Assembly (NCBI GenBank): GCA_002973575.1
Contig: PVEQ01000025.1
Location: 1 to 37,586 of the forward strand
From: Sediminibacterium magnilacihabitans
Lineage (GTDB): Bacteria > Bacteroidota > Bacteroidia > Chitinophagales > Chitinophagaceae
DNA length: 37,586 bases
Reading direction: 5' to 3'
A program made the translations under genes and the position numbers. The notes under the pieces are model-generated. The model worked only from the letters and a program-made list of their open reading frames with translations, was not told the DNA's origin and ran no database searches. Shown in pieces: positions 22,745 through 31,587 of the stretch (its first letter is position 1; each line of letters starts with the position of its first letter).

Positions 22745-24973
22745 ATGCCTCAGAACATCATTACCAAATCTCCGCTTGCGGCATTGGGGTACGGTTTTAT
22801 CAAAGACACCTACCTGCCCAAAGGGAAAGATGAATATTACCTGCGCAATAAACAGAACCGCAACGGCATTACATACCGGCAGCTTACCGCTTATGAGATT
22901 GAAATGCTGGTACGCAATGGCAATACCAGCGACAACTGGAACCACTTATTGGTTTCCGATGCATTCAACCCTGAGCTGGTAAAGAACTGTAAATTTTTTG
23001 GCCTGGTACGCATTGGCAAGCTGGAGCCCCTTTGTCTCAGTTTCAGCGACCTGCAAACACCCGTTGGTTTATACAATTCCACCATCATCAGTTGCGATTT
23101 CGGCGATAATGTGGTGATCAATAATGTAGAATACCTCTCGCATTATATCATTGGCAATGAAGTGATCATTGTGAATGTAAATGAACTGGTAACAACGAAT
23201 CACGCTAAGTTCGGCAACGGCATTGTAAAAGAAGGCGAGCCCGAAGATGTACGGATATGGATGGAGATCTGCAATGAGAATACCGGCCGGCGCGTGATGC
23301 CTTTCAATGGCATGCTGCCTGGCGATGCCTTTTTATGGAGCCGTTTCAAAAACGATAACGCGCTACAGGAAAAATTCAAGGCTTTCACTGAAGCGCGATT
23401 CGATAATAAACGCGGTTATTATGGCAAGATCGGCGACCGTACCGTGATCAAGAACTGTAAGATCATCAAAGATGTATGGGTGGGTACCGATGCCTATTTC
23501 AAAGGCGCCAACAAGTTAAAAAATCTCACTGTTAATTCGGGCGAAGAAGGACAAACACAAATTGGTGAAGGTTGTGAGATCGTCAATGGCATCATCGGTT
23601 TCGGATGCCGCATATTCTATGGCGTGAAAGCTGTTCGTTTTATCATGGCTTCTCATTCGCAATTGAAATACGGCGCGCGGCTCATCAACTCTTACCTGGG
23701 TAACAATGCCACCATTTCCTGTTGCGAAGTATTGAACTCACTGATCTTCCCCGCTCATGAACAGCACCACAACAACTCATTCCTTTGTGCAGCGTTGGTC
23801 ATGGGACAAAGCAATATCGCCGCAGGCGCTACCATTGGCTCTAACCACAACAGCCGCGGCGCCGATGGTGAGATCATTATGGGGCGCGGATTCTGGCCCG
23901 GTCTCTGCGTGAGCCTCAAACACAATTCCAGGTTCGCCAGCTTTACCATTCTTGCTAAAGGAGACTATCCTGCCGAGCTTGACATACCGTTTCCTTTTTC
24001 ATTGGTGAGTAATGATGTGCATAACGACCGGCTCAACATTATGCCGGGTTACTGGTTCCTATACAATATGTATGCACTGGCCAGGAATGCCTGGAAATGC
24101 GTAGACCGCGATAAAAGAACCGAACGCATCCAGCACCTTGAATACGATTACCTGGCGCCCGATACGATCAATGAAATGTTTCACACTTTACGTTTATTGG
24201 AAATCAATACGGGTTATGCTTATTACAAAGCCCATCATCCGCAAAAAAATATTACGCAGGAAGAGGCCCTGACTACAGGCAAGCAGCTCTTGCATGGAGA
24301 TCCTAAATTGGTAAACCAGTTGGAGATCACCATAGAAGGCGTGGAAAACGGCAAACGGAAAACAATACTTTCCAAAGTAATGCAGGCTTATACGTTGTTT
24401 ACCGACCTCATCTACTATTATGGTATTACACAGTTGCTGCAATTACTGAAACAACAGAAAGCCGTTTCTTTGGAATCTTTCATCGCGGCACTTCCGGCAA
24501 AAGCTGTTCGCACCAACTGGGTCAATGTAGGCGGACAACTGATCCTTGCAGAAGACCTGCAACAATTGAAAAACAAGATCAAAGCGAATAAGATCAAATC
24601 ATGGGATGAAGTACACGACTACTACACAACGTTGGGGAACAAATATCCGCAGCAAAAAATGAACCACGCCCTGGCATCCCTCGCCGAGATCAGTGGAAAA
24701 TCTTTGCGCAAGATCGACAAACATGGTTTCAACAACCTCTTGAACACCGTTATCGCTACCCAGGAATGGATCACCAAAGCCATTTACGATTCCCGCGCAA
24801 AAGATTACAACAATCCTTTCAGGAAAATGGTGTATGAAAACATGGCCGAAATGAATGAAGTAGTGGGCAAGCTGGAAAACAACAGCTTCATCAAACAACA
24901 ACTGGCTTCACTGGAAGAATTCAAAAAAGAAGTAGCCGGTATCAGAAAAACATTCAAGCTGAAAACACCTTAA
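22745..24973 (+). CDS. DUF4954 family protein with left-handed beta-helix
   Basis: The 742-aa product matches the Bacteroidota DUF4954 group. Residues ~1-60 carry 'LTAYEIEMLVRNGNTSDNW'. Residues ~75-420 show hexapeptide-type repeats of a left-handed beta-helix ('LYNSTIISCDFGDNVVIN', 'IKNCKIIKDVWVGTDAYF', 'GCEIVNGIIGFGCRIFYG') and the conserved 'IGSNHNSRGADGEI' and 'GRGFWPGLCVSLKHNSR' segments. These are rich in His and Asn and could form an active site. The last ~300 residues are helical. Left-handed beta-helix proteins are commonly acyl- or nucleotidyl-sugar transferases; placement 19 bp after glmS suggests a role in amino-sugar metabolism. No activity is established from sequence alone. Confidence 0.85.
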   Translation: MPQNIITKSPLAALGYGFIKDTYLPKGKDEYYLRNKQNRNGITYRQLTAYEIEMLVRNGNTSDNWNHLLVSDAFNPELVKNCKFFGLVRIGKLEPLCLSFSDLQTPVGLYNSTIISCDFGDNVVINNVEYLSHYIIGNEVIIVNVNELVTTNHAKFGNGIVKEGEPEDVRIWMEICNENTGRRVMPFNGMLPGDAFLWSRFKNDNALQEKFKAFTEARFDNKRGYYGKIGDRTVIKNCKIIKDVWVGTDAYFKGANKLKNLTVNSGEEGQTQIGEGCEIVNGIIGFGCRIFYGVKAVRFIMASHSQLKYGARLINSYLGNNATISCCEVLNSLIFPAHEQHHNNSFLCAALVMGQSNIAAGATIGSNHNSRGADGEIIMGRGFWPGLCVSLKHNSRFASFTILAKGDYPAELDIPFPFSLVSNDVHNDRLNIMPGYWFLYNMYALARNAWKCVDRDKRTERIQHLEYDYLAPDTINEMFHTLRLLEINTGYAYYKAHHPQKNITQEEALTTGKQLLHGDPKLVNQLEITIEGVENGKRKTILSKVMQAYTLFTDLIYYYGITQLLQLLKQQKAVSLESFIAALPAKAVRTNWVNVGGQLILAEDLQQLKNKIKANKIKSWDEVHDYYTTLGNKYPQQKMNHALASLAEISGKSLRKIDKHGFNNLLNTVIATQEWITKAIYDSRAKDYNNPFRKMVYENMAEMNEVVGKLENNSFIKQQLASLEEFKKEVAGIRKTFKLKTP

Positions 24974-24976
24974 AAA

Positions 24977-25004
24977 AGAAAGCGCCCTTAATAAGGCGCT
25001 TTCT
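24977..25004. terminator. Strong hairpin terminator between convergent genes
   Basis: AGAAAGCGC(C)CTTA pairs with TAAGGCGCTTTCT around a one-base loop, with a single bulged C. It sits 3 bp after the DUF4954 stop and 22 bp from the convergent beta-barrel stop. The A-rich left and T-rich right flanks let it act in both directions. Confidence 0.85.
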
Positions 25005-25025
25005 CATTGTATGATTCAACTGTAA

Positions 25026-25622
25026 TTAGAACCGGAGTCCAATACCCATCTGTATCTGCTGATTGGTCCATTTATCCTGGTTACCTACATCGTTCAGGTT
25101 CTTCAAGCCAATGTTGTAACGACCGTAAATACGCAGGAAATTGAAATTCAGTTGTGCACCTGCTACCATAGAAAAATCTCCATTCTTGAACGCAGATTGT
25201 CCGTTCTGCAGGAAATTTTTATCCTGGTTAATCAGGATACCGAATTGCGGTCCGGCATTCAATGTAAGCATCTTACCAACATTGTATCGCAATAAGATCG
25301 GTATGGCCATATAATCCAGCTTAATCTTCTCATCCTTACTGGTTGCAGAATTTACAATAGTTGGATAAAGATTATCAAAATTGGTACGCTTGGTAGTGGT
25401 CTGGCTCCACAACACTTCAGGTTGAATACCCCATTTCTTGTTGAAGTCGATTTCTGCAAATGCACCTACGTGATAAGACAGGTCAAATCCGTCATTGAAA
25501 GATTGTCCTGTTATTTTTGTCAGGTTAGTACCTGCTTTCACACCCAGCCTGAATCCGCCTTGTGCAAAGGCGCCGGCTGTAAAAAGAAAGAAGGTGGCTG
25601 CTACTAAAAAAATCCTTTTCAT
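25026..25622 (-). CDS. Outer-membrane beta-barrel protein (PorT-like)
   Basis: The 198-aa product has a signal peptide (MKRIFLVAATFFLFTAGAFA), then alternating amphipathic strands typical of an eight-stranded outer-membrane beta-barrel of the PorT/OMP_b-brl type. Examples are 'FRLGVKAGTNLTKITGQ', 'YHVGAFAEIDFNKKWGI', 'DYMAIPILLRYNVGKMLTL', 'FSMVAGAQLNFNFLRIYG' and the terminal 'QIQMGIGLRF', which ends in Phe as outer-membrane proteins usually do. It is a single gene, convergent with the DUF4954 gene. The role is unknown; porin, adhesin or envelope function cannot be distinguished. Confidence 0.85.
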   Translation of the reverse strand: MKRIFLVAATFFLFTAGAFAQGGFRLGVKAGTNLTKITGQSFNDGFDLSYHVGAFAEIDFNKKWGIQPEVLWSQTTTKRTNFDNLYPTIVNSATSKDEKIKLDYMAIPILLRYNVGKMLTLNAGPQFGILINQDKNFLQNGQSAFKNGDFSMVAGAQLNFNFLRIYGRYNIGLKNLNDVGNQDKWTNQQIQMGIGLRF

Positions 25623-25707
25623 AAGTCCCTGTTTTGTTTAATGTATTCTTTTCAATGACCATGCCAGAAATAGCAAGAATATCCTAAAAAGCATAAATGT
25701 CAGTTGC

Positions 25708-26955
25708 TTATACCAGCTCGATGACGGTGATTTCAGGCAATATACCTACCCTTCCCGGATAGCCGATAAAGCCGAATCCACGGTTCACATATAATTTCTG
25801 TTTACCGTCCTCATACAATCCGGCCCATTCTTTGTACATCCATTGTACCGGACTCCATTTGAAGTAAGGATTTTCTACTCCGAACTGCATGCCATGCGTA
25901 TGCCCCGCCAGCACCAGGTCGATATCGGGGTAATGCGGTTTGATTTCCGCATCCCAATGACTGGGATCATGACTCATCAATAGCTTGAATGGAATTTTTT
26001 CTGTTCCGGGATAAGCGAGGTTCATTTTACCGTATTTCGGAAACCGGCCTTTGGCGCCCCAGTTCTCTATGCCTAATAAAGCTATTTGCTGTCCGTCTTT
26101 TTCCAATAGCACATGTTCATTCATCAACAATCGCCAGCCCATATCGGCATGCACTTTTTTCAGCGCTTCGAGGTTGGCCGCTTTGACGGCTTCTGAAGGC
26201 CATGAAACATAATCGCCATAATCGTGATTGCCCAATATACTGTAAACCCCCATGGGTGCCTGAACGCGGCTGAAAAGGTCTTTATAATCATCCATTTCAA
26301 CAGCCCGGTCGTTCACCAGGTCGCCCGTGAACAGGATGAGGTCCGCTTTCTGCTGCAACACCATGTTCACCCCATGCTCCACTGCCTTTTTATCCTGGAA
26401 GCTGCCGCTGTGTATATCGCTGATCTGTACCAGCTTCAATCCATGGAAGGCCGGTGGCAGGTTATTGAATTTCAGCCTGACTTTCAGTACCTGGTAATTG
26501 TATTTGTTGCTGAAGCCATATAAGAGCGTGCCAAATAGCCCGCCCCCAATGCCCAATCCAACCCAGCTCAGAAAAGTGGAGCGGGGAATACTGCTCGTCT
26601 CATCCATATACCGTACGCCGGTATCGGGAAATATTTTCGTCATGAGCCATAAAGCCCCGCGGCGGAGGTCATCGGCCAAAAAGAATACCGAGCCCAGTAT
26701 TTTAGCAAAGAACAAGCCCACCAGTATTGAAAAAATATAATTCCGGAACACCCGCGAGGTCTGCAGGGCCTGCACATAAGGAAAACTTAAAATAGTGGCC
26801 AGTGTTAAGGCAGATATCACCCAATAAGCAATATGAATGACCATTCGGGCCTTTTCAGTCGCATTCTGTGACACAAGCCTGAGCGCCTGGTACACATACA
26901 GGTCCAGTAAAAACATCACCAGGGCTATGATCCACCAGGTAGTTGCGTTTCGCAT
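25708..26955 (-). CDS. Membrane-anchored metallophosphoesterase
   Basis: The 415-aa product has about four to five N-terminal transmembrane segments (residues 1-165), then a calcineurin-like phosphoesterase domain. All metal motifs are visible: 'LVQISDIHSGSF' (DxH), 'DLILFTGDLVND' (GDxV), 'YSILGNHDYGDY' (GNHD), 'LLMSHDPSHWD' (H) and 'LVLAGHTHGMQFG' (GHTH). This is the YaeI/YkuE-like class of phosphodiesterases, possibly acting on membrane lipids or lipid-linked sugars. The enzyme domain probably faces the periplasm or membrane surface. It is a single gene divergent from the UPF0173 gene. Confidence 0.92.
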   Translation of the reverse strand: MRNATTWWIIALVMFLLDLYVYQALRLVSQNATEKARMVIHIAYWVISALTLATILSFPYVQALQTSRVFRNYIFSILVGLFFAKILGSVFFLADDLRRGALWLMTKIFPDTGVRYMDETSSIPRSTFLSWVGLGIGGGLFGTLLYGFSNKYNYQVLKVRLKFNNLPPAFHGLKLVQISDIHSGSFQDKKAVEHGVNMVLQQKADLILFTGDLVNDRAVEMDDYKDLFSRVQAPMGVYSILGNHDYGDYVSWPSEAVKAANLEALKKVHADMGWRLLMNEHVLLEKDGQQIALLGIENWGAKGRFPKYGKMNLAYPGTEKIPFKLLMSHDPSHWDAEIKPHYPDIDLVLAGHTHGMQFGVENPYFKWSPVQWMYKEWAGLYEDGKQKLYVNRGFGFIGYPGRVGILPEITVIELV

Positions 26956-27077
26956 AAATTGATCATTATAAGGTACTTCAGGGCAGACGCATGAAGGATA
27001 AAATTATTGTAAAGCTTTGCTAATTCTTAATTCCGCACAATTCCATTTTTAGGTATCGTTTCCTAAGCACAAACCCG

Positions 27078-27085
27078 TATTTTTG
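27078..27085 (+). promoter_or_regulatory. Candidate -7 element for the UPF0173-parA-parB run
   Basis: TATTTTTG is an exact TAnnTTTG match 23 bp before ATG 27109. No TTG is found at the standard -33 spacing. Confidence 0.45.
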
Positions 27086-27108
27086 GCGACTTCCAAAGTC
27101 TCAATCAG

Positions 27109-27789
27109 ATGAAACTGACTTATTACGGACATTCCTGTTTCTCAGTGGTTATCAAAGGTAAAAAGATCCTTTTTGATCCGTTCATTACGTATAATGAACT
27201 GGCCAAACACATTGATCCTGCGCAAATTGAAGCTGACTATATTTTCCTGTCACACGGCCATGTCGATCATATCGCCGATTGCGTGAGCATTGCCGCCCGC
27301 ACCGGCTGCCAGGTAGTAGGCAATTGGGAGGTGCACGAATGGTTAAATAAGCAGGGCATCGAGAAAACGCATCCCATGAATACGGGCGGCAAATGGCATT
27401 TCGATTTTGGTACGGTTAAATGTGTAGTAGCGCAACACAGCAGCGGTCTTCCCGACGGTAGTTATGGCGGCAACCCCATGGGATTCCTGTTCACTACCGG
27501 CGAAGGTAATTTTTATTACAGCGGCGATACGGCCCTTACGCTCGACATGCAACTCATCCCCTCATGGGTAAAACTTGATTTTGCAGTGCTGCCTATTGGA
27601 GACAACTTTACAATGGATGTGGCCGATGCCATCCGCTGTGCAGATTTCATACAATGCAACCAGGTAGTGGGTGTACATTATAATACTTTTGGTTTTATAA
27701 AGATCGATACCCATGAAGCGCAGGCTGCATTCAAGGCCGCAGGAAAGAATTTGTTATTGCCCGGCATAGGAGAAAGCATCGAATTATAG
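27109..27789 (+). CDS. UPF0173 metal-dependent hydrolase (metallo-beta-lactamase fold)
   Basis: The 226-aa product matches the UPF0173/YtkL family. It opens 'MKLTYYGHSCFSV', has the zinc motif 'FLSHGHVDHIAD' (HxHxDH), 'VVAQHSSGLPDGSYGG', 'FYYSGDTALTLDM' (metal Asp) and 'VVGVHYNTFGFIKID' (C-terminal His). The size is normal for the family. The substrate is unknown. It lies 23 bp before parA and in the same direction, so it may share transcription with the chromosome partition genes, although no functional link is known. Confidence 0.92.
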   Translation: MKLTYYGHSCFSVVIKGKKILFDPFITYNELAKHIDPAQIEADYIFLSHGHVDHIADCVSIAARTGCQVVGNWEVHEWLNKQGIEKTHPMNTGGKWHFDFGTVKCVVAQHSSGLPDGSYGGNPMGFLFTTGEGNFYYSGDTALTLDMQLIPSWVKLDFAVLPIGDNFTMDVADAIRCADFIQCNQVVGVHYNTFGFIKIDTHEAQAAFKAAGKNLLLPGIGESIEL

Positions 27790-27812
27790 TGATATAAAAA
27801 TATAGAAGACAC

Positions 27813-28613
27813 ATGGCGAGAATTATCGGGATTGCCAATCAAAAAGGAGGCGTGGGAAAAACCACCACTGCCATTAATGTGGCAGCCAGCCTGGCAGTGC
27901 TGGAATTTAAAACCCTGTTGGTAGATGCCGATCCGCAAGCCAACAGCACTACCGGCGTGGGATTCGACCTGCACAATATCACCAGCAGCCTGTACGACTG
28001 CATGGTGAATAATACGCCCGCATCGGATGTGATACTGAAAAGTGAAGTACCCAACCTGGATGTGATCCCTTCTCATATTGACCTGGTAGGCGCCGAGATC
28101 GAAATGATCAATTACCCCAACCGTGAGAACGTGATGAAGGGTATCATCGATGTGGTGAAAGACCGGTATGATTTCATTATTATCGACTGTTCTCCTTCAC
28201 TCGGTTTGATCACGGTAAATTCCCTGGTGGCTTCTGACAGCGTTATCGTACCCGTTCAATGCGAATTCTTTGCATTGGAAGGATTGGGTAAACTGCTCAA
28301 CACCATCAAGATCGTTCAGAACAGGCTGAATCCCGAGCTGCAGATAGAAGGTATCCTCATGACCATGTACGATGGCCGCCTGCGGCTCTGTAACCAGGTG
28401 GTGAGTGAAGTGAGAAGGCATTTCGATGAGATGGTTTTCGATACCATCATTCACCGGAACACCCGTTTGAGTGAAGCTCCCAGCGTGGGAAAACCAGTCG
28501 TACTGTTCGATGCAGAAAGCAAAGGAGCCGTCAATTACCTCAACCTTGCCAAAGAAATATTACAGAAGAACGGCATGACCAAAATGTCGAACGAAGAAAG
28601 AATACTTGAATAG
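27813..28613 (+). CDS. parA: ParA/Soj chromosome partition ATPase
   Basis: The 266-aa product begins 'MARIIGIANQKGGVGKTT', containing the deviant Walker A KGGVGKT of the ParA/MinD group. It also has 'LLVDADPQANSTTGVG', 'FIIIDCSPSLGLITVNSL' (Walker B region) and 'VPVQCEFFALEGLGKLL'. It is the chromosomal Soj type: short, without the N-terminal DNA-binding domain of plasmid ParA. It binds non-specific DNA and is driven by ParB to separate origins. parB follows 27 bp later. Confidence 0.95.
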   Translation: MARIIGIANQKGGVGKTTTAINVAASLAVLEFKTLLVDADPQANSTTGVGFDLHNITSSLYDCMVNNTPASDVILKSEVPNLDVIPSHIDLVGAEIEMINYPNRENVMKGIIDVVKDRYDFIIIDCSPSLGLITVNSLVASDSVIVPVQCEFFALEGLGKLLNTIKIVQNRLNPELQIEGILMTMYDGRLRLCNQVVSEVRRHFDEMVFDTIIHRNTRLSEAPSVGKPVVLFDAESKGAVNYLNLAKEILQKNGMTKMSNEERILE

Positions 28614-28640
28614 CATAGTGCGAATCACAAACCGTGTACA

Positions 28641-29567
28641 ATGACTTCACCCAAACAAAATAGCAAAGACCTCATAGGCAAAGGACTTCGATCACTGCTC
28701 AACAATATCGATGCCGACCTCAAAACCACCGCCGGTTCTTTAAAGACCGATGTGGTGAACCAGGTAACCAATATCTCCCGTATTCCCATTGTCGATATAC
28801 AGATCAATCCCAAGCAGCCACGCCGCGATTTTGATGAACAGGCTTTGAATGAGTTGGCAGCGTCTATCAAATTACATGATATCATCCAGCCATTGACCGT
28901 GTCTAAACTGGCCAATGGAAAATACCAGCTGATTGCCGGTGAACGCCGCTTCAGGGCCGCCAAGCTGGCTGGTCTCAAAGACGTGCCTGCCTACCAGCGC
29001 CAGGCCAACGACAAAGAATTACTGGAATTGGCGCTGCTGGAAAACCTGCAACGCGAAAACCTCAACGCTGTTGAAATAGCCCTCAGCTATAAACGAATGA
29101 TGGAAGAGCTGAGCTATACACAGGAACAGGTGGCAGAACGCATGGGAAAAGAAAGAAGCACCGTTACCAATTATATCCGCTTGCTGAAATTACCACCCGA
29201 TATACAACTGGCCGTTCGCAGCGGCAGCATCACCATGGGTCATGCCCGCGCATTGATCAGTGTTGATGTGGTGGATAAACAACTGTATCTGTTCAAAGAA
29301 ATACAACAGAAAGAGCTCAGCGTAAGACAAACTGAAGAATTGGTGCGCAAGCTCTACAAAGCCGATAAACCCGATGCTGTTAAATCTTCGGTAAAGTCGG
29401 AATTGCCCCCCGCTTACAAAAAGATCGAAGATAACTTAGCTTCACACTTTGGCACCAGGGTAAAATTGAACCACAACAAAAATGGACATGGCAATATTAC
29501 CATTGAATATTATTCACTGGAAGAGTTCAATAAAATACTCGATGCCATGAATGTAACCGTGAGTTGA
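28641..29567 (+). CDS. parB: ParB/Spo0J chromosome partition protein
   Basis: The 308-aa product has the N-terminal CTPase/ParB box: 'IQINPKQPRRDFDEQALNEL', 'PLTVSKLANGKYQLIAGERR', 'ENLQRENLNAVEIALSYKR'. The helix-turn-helix domain follows ('SYTQEQVAERMGKERSTV', 'NYIRLLKLPPDIQ'), then a C-terminal dimer domain ('SHFGTRVKLNHNKNGHGN'). GERR and ENLQREN are hallmark motifs. It loads on parS and activates ParA. No parS site was seen by eye within the window. The next gene starts 7 bp after the stop, indicating one operon. Confidence 0.95.
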   Translation: MTSPKQNSKDLIGKGLRSLLNNIDADLKTTAGSLKTDVVNQVTNISRIPIVDIQINPKQPRRDFDEQALNELAASIKLHDIIQPLTVSKLANGKYQLIAGERRFRAAKLAGLKDVPAYQRQANDKELLELALLENLQRENLNAVEIALSYKRMMEELSYTQEQVAERMGKERSTVTNYIRLLKLPPDIQLAVRSGSITMGHARALISVDVVDKQLYLFKEIQQKELSVRQTEELVRKLYKADKPDAVKSSVKSELPPAYKKIEDNLASHFGTRVKLNHNKNGHGNITIEYYSLEEFNKILDAMNVTVS

Positions 29568-29574
29568 TCGTTGC

Positions 29575-30186
29575 ATGAAAGCATATCATCGTTTTATATG
29601 GATCATCGTTTGCTGCAGTTGGTTCAACTGCCTGCTGGCGCAAACCGATAAAGCATCGGTGAAAGATACAGTTAAGATCAGGAAACACGATCCTCGTATT
29701 GCTACCCGCCGTTCTGCGATCATTCCTGGATGGGGACAAGCCTATAACCGCGAATACTGGAAAATACCCCTTGTGTACGGCGTGCTGGCCATACCAGCGA
29801 GTTTATATTTTTATAACAACAGTTGGTATAAAAAAACAAAATTCGCTTACGAAGCGCTTTACAAAGCATCATTGCCCGTTAATCCCGATTCAAGCATGTT
29901 GAAGGATATCGATCCGCAGCTAAAAACACTCAGCATCGGCTCTGTACAGAGCTACCGCAACGCTTTCCGGAGAGACAGGGATTATTCCATACTCTGGTTC
30001 ATCATTGCATGGGGATTGCAGGTGGCGGATGCTACCGTATTCGGTCACCTCAAACAATTCGACATCAGTAACGACCTGTCGATGGAATGGAGTCCCAAAC
30101 TCGACCCCGTTACCCGCACACCGGGCCTTGGTTTTACCCTGAACCTCAAAAACAGCGCTTCTCGCAGGCTGGTAGATGTTCGATAA
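29575..30186 (+). CDS. DUF5683 family protein
   Basis: The 203-aa product has a signal peptide (about residues 1-22, ending CLLAQ) and the motif 'RSAIIPGWGQAYNREYWKIP', which marks DUF5683. Two hydrophobic stretches follow ('LVYGVLAIPASLYFYNN' and 'ILWFIIAWGLQVADATVFG'). The region near the C-terminus repeats a beta-hairpin ('MEWSPKLDPVTRTPGLGF'). Its place between parB and dapB is conserved in Bacteroidota as far as known, which suggests a link with envelope growth. The function is not established. Confidence 0.85.
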   Translation: MKAYHRFIWIIVCCSWFNCLLAQTDKASVKDTVKIRKHDPRIATRRSAIIPGWGQAYNREYWKIPLVYGVLAIPASLYFYNNSWYKKTKFAYEALYKASLPVNPDSSMLKDIDPQLKTLSIGSVQSYRNAFRRDRDYSILWFIIAWGLQVADATVFGHLKQFDISNDLSMEWSPKLDPVTRTPGLGFTLNLKNSASRRLVDVR

Positions 30187-30198
30187 ACAGAATAGTGA

Positions 30199-30206
30199 TA
30201 CTTTCG
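30199..30206 (+). promoter_or_regulatory. Weak -7-like element before dapB
   Basis: TACTTTCG lies 31 bp before ATG 30238 and differs from TAnnTTTG by one base. No -33 TTG is seen. dapB may also be read from the upstream operon. Confidence 0.25.
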
Positions 30207-30237
30207 CAGAAATTTCCGACTTTTTAAATCCCGGTAT

Positions 30238-30954
30238 ATGAAAATTGCACTGATCGGTTATGGTAAAATGGGAAAAGCCATTGAAGAAATTGCACTTGCC
30301 AAAGGGCATGAGATCGTATTGAAGATCGATATCAGCAATGCGCATGAGTTTACACAGGAGCATCTGTCACGCGCCGATGTGGCCATTGAATTCACCGGAC
30401 CGCACAGCGCTTTCGATAATGTGATGAAATGCCTGGCTTGGGGCGTGCCGGTGGTATGTGGATCTACGGGATGGCTGGATAAATGGGATGAAGTGAAAAA
30501 TTATTGCGAAGCACAAAAAGGCAGCCTCGTTTATGCAAGTAATTTCAGCATCGGCGTAAACCTGTTCTTTGAAGTGAATAGTTTTCTCGCCAGGCTCATG
30601 AACAAACACCCGGAGTATAATGTATCGATGGAAGAGATCCATCACACACAAAAGAAAGACGCGCCCAGCGGCACTGCTATTACGTTAGCAGAACAGGTGT
30701 TGCAACATATTGCTGCTAAAAAACAGTGGGTAAACGAAACAAGTACCGATCCGGAAAAACTGGTGATCATTTCAGAACGCATCGACCCGGCGCCGGGTAC
30801 GCATAAAATCAAATACAGTTCTCCGATCGATGATATAGAGATCATACATACAGCCCATAACCGCAAAGGCTTCGCCGGTGGCGCCGTGCTGGCAGCAGAA
30901 TTTGCCGCTGGCAGAAAGGGAATTTTCGGAATGAAAGAAGTGCTGGGCTTATAA
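30238..30954 (+). CDS. dapB: 4-hydroxy-tetrahydrodipicolinate reductase
   Basis: The 238-aa product has the NAD(P) motif 'MKIALIGYGKMGKAI', the conserved 'EFTGPHSAFDNV', 'VVCGSTGWLDKW', 'NFSIGVNLFFEVN' and the catalytic 'EEIHHTQKKDAPSGTAITL' (HH, K and DAPSGT). It ends 'RKGIFGMKEVLGL'. The enzyme reduces hydroxy-tetrahydrodipicolinate in the lysine and diaminopimelate pathway, feeding peptidoglycan. It is slightly shorter than the E. coli enzyme, as is usual in Bacteroidota. It overlaps the convergent barrel gene by 6 bp. Confidence 0.95.
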   Translation: MKIALIGYGKMGKAIEEIALAKGHEIVLKIDISNAHEFTQEHLSRADVAIEFTGPHSAFDNVMKCLAWGVPVVCGSTGWLDKWDEVKNYCEAQKGSLVYASNFSIGVNLFFEVNSFLARLMNKHPEYNVSMEEIHHTQKKDAPSGTAITLAEQVLQHIAAKKQWVNETSTDPEKLVIISERIDPAPGTHKIKYSSPIDDIEIIHTAHNRKGFAGGAVLAAEFAAGRKGIFGMKEVLGL

Positions 30955-31518
30955 CTTGATGGCCAGTCCGGCTTTCAGCAACAAAGCATTGGCCGTAACA
31001 GGCTGAGAAGTACCCGCCAGGTTGAACCCGGTATAAGCAGCGCCCAGTTCCAGGAACCCGATTTTCCATCCGGCGCCTCCTTCATACAGGAAAGTGCTGC
31101 CCGTTACCGTACTGTTGTCGTATTTCTGCATGGCAACACCCAGGTTTCCGTTAAGGAAGAGGCCACCAATCAGGTAACGCCGGATACCTACTTTCAATGG
31201 CGTTACTTTCAGATGGGAACTACTGCTGGTGAATGCGATACCTGTAGTACTGGTAGCAATAAAAGTATTGGGGATATTATAGCTGATCTGTCCAAGCGAT
31301 GCAATAATGAGCGTTTTACCCATACCGATACCTGCGCCAGCTTCGAAACCTACGCCGTTATTGGAAATGTTTTTGAAGTCGCTATTGGAAGGGCTTGCAT
31401 AAGTAAAATTGGCAAAAGCCAGCACTTTAGGCAACTTGGGGCCCGGCAGTTGTGCCGATGCTTTCATAGAAAGGGCCAGGGTCATGCAAAAAAAGGAAAA
31501 TTGGATTATCTTTCGCAT
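30949..31518 (-). CDS. Outer-membrane beta-barrel protein
   Basis: The 189-aa product has a signal peptide (about residues 1-22, ending MKASAQ) and repeated amphipathic strands. Examples are 'LAFANFTYASPSNSDFKN', 'GVGFEAGAGIGMGKTLIIAS', 'KVGIRRYLIGGLFLNGNLG', 'YEGGAGWKIGFLELGAAYTG' and the terminal 'LLLKAGLAIKL'. This fits a small outer-membrane barrel. It is divergent from the Rrf2 gene and convergent with dapB. No specific function was recognised. Confidence 0.8.
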   Translation of the reverse strand: MRKIIQFSFFCMTLALSMKASAQLPGPKLPKVLAFANFTYASPSNSDFKNISNNGVGFEAGAGIGMGKTLIIASLGQISYNIPNTFIATSTTGIAFTSSSSHLKVTPLKVGIRRYLIGGLFLNGNLGVAMQKYDNSTVTGSTFLYEGGAGWKIGFLELGAAYTGFNLAGTSQPVTANALLLKAGLAIKL

Positions 31519-31587
31519 GTTGATGGTTTTGAAAAAGGAAGGTACAGGTTTTCACTCAATCTTTTAATATTTTAAGTTTTCATTAAT

